Source: Coriobacteriia bacterium | GTDB taxonomy: Bacteria > Actinomycetota > Coriobacteriia > Anaerosomatales > Anaerosomataceae | Reading direction: 5' to 3' | NCBI GenBank assembly: GCA_030652115.1 | Contig: JAUSBK010000008.1 | Location: forward strand, 140,236-204,235 | Length of the DNA stretch: 64,000 bases | In this document: one piece after another, positions 59,821 to 64,000 of the stretch | Layout: each line of letters starts with the position of its first letter | How positions within the stretch are numbered: the first letter of the stretch is position 1 | Notes under the pieces: generated by a model | The model's input: the letters and a program-made list of their open reading frames with translations, nothing else | The model's database searches: none | Told to the model about the DNA's origin: nothing | Made by a program: the position numbers and the translations under genes

Positions 59821-60510
59821 ATGATCTCAATGCGGAACGTCAGCAAGATCTACGTTCCGAACAAACCCCCCGCGCTCGACGACTGTACCGTCGAGATCGA
59901 ACAGGGAGAGTTCGTGTTCCTCGTCGGGCCGTCCGGCTCCGGCAAGTCCACCTTCATCCGCCTCCTGCTGCGTGAGCTCTTGCCCACGCGCGGCCAGATC
60001 GTCGTGGCCGGTCAGGACCTCACCAAGATGAAGGGCTGGAAGGTTCCGTACCTGCGCCGCAACATCGGCTGCGTGTTCCAGGACTTCAAACTCCTGCCGA
60101 ACAAGACCACCTACGAGAACATCGCGTTCGCACTCGAGGTCATCGGTCGCAGCAAGCACGTCGTGCGCACGCAGGTGCCCGAGGTGTTGCGGCTCGTGGG
60201 TCTTGAGGACAAGCTGGAGAGTTACCCCGACGAGCTCTCCGGTGGCGAGCAGCAGCGCGTCTCGATCGCGCGTGCGTTCGTGAACCGCCCGCCGCTACTG
60301 CTGGCCGACGAGCCCACCGGCAACCTCGACCCGGCAACGTCGCTCGGGATCATGAGCCTGCTCAACCGCATCAACAAGACCGGCACCACCGTGCTGGTGG
60401 CCACGCACGACCGCGAGATGGTCGACTCCATGCGCAAGCGCGTCATCGCGCTCGAGAATGGCAAAGTCGTCCGTGACCAGGACCGAGGTGTCTACGGCTA
60501 TGGCGATTAA
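59821..60510 (+). CDS. ftsE: Cell division ATP-binding protein FtsE
   Basis: In the 229 residues the Walker A is [17 protein letters not shown], the signature [15 protein letters not shown], and Walker [13 protein letters not shown]. With FtsX it activates septal peptidoglycan hydrolases. The 166-nt gap before it has no gene; it holds a TAGACT box (59779-59784) and no clear -35. FtsE ends 11 nt inside ftsX. Confidence 0.96.
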   Translation: MISMRNVSKIYVPNKPPALDDCTVEIEQGEFVFLVGPSGSGKSTFIRLLLRELLPTRGQIVVAGQDLTKMKGWKVPYLRRNIGCVFQDFKLLPNKTTYENIAFALEVIGRSKHVVRTQVPEVLRLVGLEDKLESYPDELSGGEQQRVSIARAFVNRPPLLLADEPTGNLDPATSLGIMSLLNRINKTGTTVLVATHDREMVDSMRKRVIALENGKVVRDQDRGVYGYGD

Positions 60511-61417
60511 CTTCGGCTACTTCGCCAAGGAGTCATTCACCAGTTTCAAGCGCAACTGGGTGATGAGTCTTGGCGCCATCATCACGATCTACCTCTCGCT
60601 GCTGCTGGTTGGCGTGTCCGTCGGTTCGGGATTCCTGCTCACCCAGGTGGTCCAGTCGGTGGAGGAGAAGGTCTCCGTCCGCATCTACTTGAAGGACGGC
60701 GCGGATCCGGCCACGGTGGACGCGCTGCAGCAGGAGATCATCGGCAACGCCGAGGTCTCGACGGTTACCTACACGTCGAAGGAGCAGGCGCTCGAGGATT
60801 TCAAGACCACGATGGTTCAGGACAGCCCTGAGATCGTGGAGCAGCTCGAGGGCAATCCGCTGCCGGCGTCGCTCGACGTGGACCTCAAGGATCCCCGCAA
60901 CGTCATGGTCGTCGTCGATGCCATCAAGGCGAGCCCGAACTTCACCGCGGTGGCCGACCGTCCGGACGATCCGGAGAAGTCGCTCAAGTACGGCCAGCAG
61001 ATCGTCAACCAGCTCTTCACGTTCACTCGCATGCTGCGCTACGTGAGCATCGTGTTCGTGGCTCTCCTGGGCGTGATCAGCCTCATCTTCATCAACAACG
61101 CCATCCGCCTCGCGATCTACGCACGCCGCAAGGAGATCGGCATCATGCGTCTCGTGGGCGCGTCGAACTGGTTCATCCGGACACCGTTCCTGATGGAGGG
61201 TGTCATCCAGAGCCTTATCGGCGCGCTGCTTGCCATCGGTTCGCTGAGCTTCGTCTGGCTGTACGTTCTGCCGAAGCTCAAGGAGTCGCTCTCGTTCCTC
61301 CCCCTCACGCTCTCTGGCGCGGCCGCGACGCAGGTCTCGCTGATCCTCGTCATCTCCGGCATCGTCATCGGCCTCATCGGTTCCGGTCTTGCGATGCGGC
61401 GTTACCTGAAGGTCTGA
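60500..61417 (+). CDS. ftsX: Cell division protein FtsX
   Basis: ATG 60500, overlapping ftsE by 11 nt, gives 305 residues. One membrane helix (20-45), an extracellular domain with [20 protein letters not shown] and SLDVDLKDP, then three C-terminal helices including [19 protein letters not shown], the FtsX/MacB-type signature. A longer frame starts at 60458, in the end of ftsE, and is less likely. Confidence 0.94.
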   Translation: MAINFGYFAKESFTSFKRNWVMSLGAIITIYLSLLLVGVSVGSGFLLTQVVQSVEEKVSVRIYLKDGADPATVDALQQEIIGNAEVSTVTYTSKEQALEDFKTTMVQDSPEIVEQLEGNPLPASLDVDLKDPRNVMVVVDAIKASPNFTAVADRPDDPEKSLKYGQQIVNQLFTFTRMLRYVSIVFVALLGVISLIFINNAIRLAIYARRKEIGIMRLVGASNWFIRTPFLMEGVIQSLIGALLAIGSLSFVWLYVLPKLKESLSFLPLTLSGAAATQVSLILVISGIVIGLIGSGLAMRRYLKV

Positions 61418-61420
61418 CCC

Positions 61421-62599
61421 ATGAAGACACTGCTCAAGATCGCGGCCGCTCTCGTGGCCGTGCTCATCATCGCCGTCAGCGCCTTCGGCGTGGGCGTCTG
61501 GTTCGAGCGGGCCATCGGCAGTGGCCCGGTGGCGTCGACCGATTCGGCCGACCTCGAGGACGCGGTGAACGAGGTCGCGGGCATCATCGAGCGCGATGCG
61601 CTGGCACCCTCGAGCGAGGCGTCGATGACCGCCGGCGCGATCGGCGGGATGCTCGAGTCGCTCGAGGACTCGCACGCGGCGTACTTCGATGCGAAGCACT
61701 ACGAGTACTTCAACGAGCAGACCGACGGCACGTTCTACGGCATCGGCGTCACGATCGCCAACGAAGGCGACGACCTGGTCATCCAGTCGGTGATCGAGGG
61801 CACTCCCGCAGAGGCGGCCGGGCTGCTTGCCGACGATGTCATCGTCGAGATCGACGGAGAGACGTCCAAGCGCTGGGACACCGATGAGGCCGTGCTGCGC
61901 ATCCGCGGCGAGGCCGGCACGCACGTGACCCTCGGCATCCGCCGCAACGGGGCCGAGGAGCTAAGAGACTTCACGATCACGCGCGCCAAGATCGAGGTGC
62001 CCAACATCGAGACCGAGCTGCTCGAGGACAATGTGGGCTACATCCGCCTCTACAGCTTCACCGAGGTCGCGGACGACGACCTGCGCGATGCGATCGCCAC
62101 GCTGGCCGATCAGGGCGCCAAGGGCTACGTTCTCGACCTGCGTGACAATCCGGGCGGGCTTCTCACCTCCTCGGTCGACGTCGCGTCGCTGTTCATCGAA
62201 GACGGCGTCATCGTGCGGGTTGAGGATCGCGAGGGCACCATCGAAGAGCATCGGGCCAGCGGGAGCGTCGCCACCGACGCGCCGCTCGTGGTGCTCATCA
62301 ACGGCAATTCGGCCTCGGCGAGCGAGATCGTCGGCGGGGCGCTGCAGGACCACGGTCGCGCGAAGCTCGTAGGCGAGCGGAGCTTCGGTAAGGGAAGCGT
62401 CCAGCAGATCGAGGAACTGTCGTTCGGCGGTGCCATCAAGCTCACCATCGCTCACTACGTCACGCCGAAGAATCGGGTGATCGACAAGATCGGTCTCACG
62501 CCCGACGTTGAGGTCGAGATGGAGCCCGAGCTGCAGGCCGACAAGGCCACCGACACGCAGCTCCAGCGGGCCGTGGAGGAACTCCAGAAGCAGCTCTAG
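61421..62599 (+). CDS. Secreted C-terminal processing serine protease (S41/CtpA family)
   Basis: The 392 residues have an N-terminal signal or anchor (about 5-28). A PDZ domain (about 100-185) includes FYGIGVTIANEGDDLV and SVIEGTPAEAAGLLADD. The protease domain (about 190-385) has DLRDNPGG, the serine in INGNSASASEIVGGALQD and the lysine in GERSFGKGSVQ. It is 4 nt after ftsX. In many Gram-positives an M23 peptidase follows ftsEX; here the S41 protease occupies that place. Confidence 0.92.
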   Translation: MKTLLKIAAALVAVLIIAVSAFGVGVWFERAIGSGPVASTDSADLEDAVNEVAGIIERDALAPSSEASMTAGAIGGMLESLEDSHAAYFDAKHYEYFNEQTDGTFYGIGVTIANEGDDLVIQSVIEGTPAEAAGLLADDVIVEIDGETSKRWDTDEAVLRIRGEAGTHVTLGIRRNGAEELRDFTITRAKIEVPNIETELLEDNVGYIRLYSFTEVADDDLRDAIATLADQGAKGYVLDLRDNPGGLLTSSVDVASLFIEDGVIVRVEDREGTIEEHRASGSVATDAPLVVLINGNSASASEIVGGALQDHGRAKLVGERSFGKGSVQQIEELSFGGAIKLTIAHYVTPKNRVIDKIGLTPDVEVEMEPELQADKATDTQLQRAVEELQKQL

Positions 62600-62761
62600 G
62601 AGCGCCACTCGACGGCCATGCTCAACCGTTCGTCATCTCGGCACGCCGCCTGTCGGGACATTCCCATCAGGCGTGCGAATTCGGCCATCCGCGGTATACA
62701 GTCTTTCTCAAGTCCATACTGAGGCGCGTTCTACGGGGGGTCGCGCAGGAGAGGGGGGTGT

Positions 62762-64000
62762 ATGCGTAAGCGTACATTGGCTCTGCTGGTTGCTGGTGTG
62801 CTGATACTGGGGTTGGTTCCCATGAGCGCAGCGGCAGGGCCGACCTACACGGTCGGGGAGGCGTTTCCGGTCGCTGTAGGCCATGAAGGTCAGATTCTAC
62901 CGGACATCGACTATCCATGGATCGTCTGGAAAGACGGACGGGTCTGTCCATGCACCATCTACGCGTACAACTTCGTGACGGGCGAAGAGCGCCAGATCAG
63001 TGATCCCACCGAGGAAGACGATGCGACCAACCCGAGCATCTCGGGCGACTGGGTCGTCTGGCACCAGGAGCTGTCCGGTGCCTCATCCATCTGGGCGTAC
63101 AACCTCACCACCGAACAGCGAATCAAGATCGCTGACGGCGAAGTGGACGGCGACTGCTACGGCAATCCGGCAATCGACGGCACCACGGTCGTCTTCCGCT
63201 TTGATCTCGATGGCGGCATCTACTCCGTCGATCTCGCCGACGCCGACCCTGAAGCTGGGATGTGGCAGGTGAGTCCGGACGACGGCGACTACCGCTACGG
63301 CCCGGAGGTCGGCGACGGCTGGGTGGTCTGCAAGGCGTCTCGAGATGGCGGGTATGACATCGAAGCCTACAAGGTCGAGGCTGACGCCGTGGTCGACACC
63401 GTGGTTGTCGCGCACGACATCGATACCGGCGACAATGTCTACTGGGATTACGACGGCCCGTCGACGGACGCAGGCATGCTCACGTACAACAAGTACGGGT
63501 CCTGGGATTGGGAATCGGACGGTCTGCCGGAGACCGGTGACGCCATCATGCTCTACGACCTCGCCACCGACGCCGTGGCGCAGATCTCCGCAGTGGATGC
63601 CAACGATAGCGGCCGGGAGCATCCGGTTATCAACGACGGCCTGGTGAGCTGGCACGACTACCGCACCACCTCGGGTTACGCTGCGGTCTACTGCTGGGAC
63701 GCGGTCAACGGCGAGCGTCTGTTGAGGGACGGCGTCGACTACTACGACAGAGGTGGCCGCACGACCACGGCTGACGGTATCGTCGCCTGGCACGACCACC
63801 GCGAGGGTGACGGCGACGACAGTAGTTCCGACCTCTACGCGATGTTTGTCGACTCCCTACCGCCGAGCGCTGTGAGCGACGCCTACGGCACCACGGTCGG
63901 AAAGCCGCTGAGCGTGGCAGCGCCCGGCGTACTCGCCAACGACACGGATTCCGACGGCGACACACTCACCGCCGAGCTCGTGACCGGCGTCGCCAACGGC
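62762..64000 (+). CDS. Secreted beta-propeller protein with Ig-like/VCBS region, 5' part
   Basis: The frame from ATG 62762 stays open to the window end (413 codons), so this is a truncated gene. GAGAGGGG lies before the start. A signal peptide ([19 protein letters not shown]... ending AAAG) is followed by propeller-like units with [28 protein letters not shown], and [12 protein letters not shown]. The last residues, [20 protein letters not shown] and [14 protein letters not shown], match cadherin-like/VCBS-type adhesin modules. It is related in style to the propeller protein at 50.9 kb. Confidence 0.82.
   Translation, partial: MRKRTLALLVAGVLILGLVPMSAAAGPTYTVGEAFPVAVGHEGQILPDIDYPWIVWKDGRVCPCTIYAYNFVTGEERQISDPTEEDDATNPSISGDWVVWHQELSGASSIWAYNLTTEQRIKIADGEVDGDCYGNPAIDGTTVVFRFDLDGGIYSVDLADADPEAGMWQVSPDDGDYRYGPEVGDGWVVCKASRDGGYDIEAYKVEADAVVDTVVVAHDIDTGDNVYWDYDGPSTDAGMLTYNKYGSWDWESDGLPETGDAIMLYDLATDAVAQISAVDANDSGREHPVINDGLVSWHDYRTTSGYAAVYCWDAVNGERLLRDGVDYYDRGGRTTTADGIVAWHDHREGDGDDSSSDLYAMFVDSLPPSAVSDAYGTTVGKPLSVAAPGVLANDTDSDGDTLTAELVTGVANG

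Overview
The window is gene-dense, very GC-rich bacterial chromosome. No tRNA, rRNA, insertion sequence, prophage or CRISPR was seen. Gene content (F-type ATP synthase operon, LytR-CpsA-Psr protein, BTAD/SARP-type regulator, archaeal-type S-adenosylhomocysteine hydrolase, split transketolase, TagO/WecA enzyme) suggests a high-GC Actinomycetota, most likely near class Coriobacteriia. That placement is inference; no phylogenetic marker was compared.

Layout. 1-6904: translation termination and nucleotide genes: end of a DUF1385 gene, prfA-prmC-tsaC, rpiB, glyA, upp, dCMP deaminase, and a wecA/tagO-like gene. 7165-14011: the ATP synthase operon (atpI-like, B, E, F, H, A, G, D, C), closed by a hairpin. 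14092-29737: envelope genes: murA, fabZ, UDP-sugar dehydrogenase, an LCP glycopolymer transferase, two GT4 glycosyltransferases, an L,D-transpeptidase with three repeated beta modules, a flippase and two O-antigen ligase/polymerase-like proteins; PNP and ahcY lie among them. 29810-33987: a YefM/YoeB toxin-antitoxin pair, mtnA, an AEC transporter, comF and a second (HigBA-like) pair.

34012-38305: a promoter-led, probably structured RNA of about 245 nt with a perfect 12-bp closing helix, then an amino-acid ABC transporter. That transporter has one ordinary binding lipoprotein, one binding lipoprotein whose halves are in circularly permuted order, and a permease with an FHA-like insert. 38377-40168: a zinc-ribbon/CD225 protein, a DUF2752 protein and the long ribosome hibernation factor.

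40275-47742 is the least ordinary block. A consensus-like promoter with a 15-bp palindrome in its spacer precedes a gene of unknown function, a 24-residue hydrophobic peptide ending WKW (behind a leader that can fold two exclusive ways), an HD-GYP membrane protein, a degenerate HD membrane protein, a DUF5317 protein, and a 1102-residue STAND/BTAD regulator. This is a plausible uncharacterised signalling system.

48040-64000: secA, then three secreted proteins sharing C-terminal DUF5648-like repeats and separated by near-identical 141-bp intergenic repeats, prfB (tripeptide SPT instead of SPF, no programmed frameshift), a YitT protein, split transketolase, ftsE-ftsX-S41 protease, and the first part of another secreted propeller protein.

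Start sites were chosen by ribosome-binding sites, family length and overlaps. Many reading frames on the opposite strand are composition shadows and are omitted.
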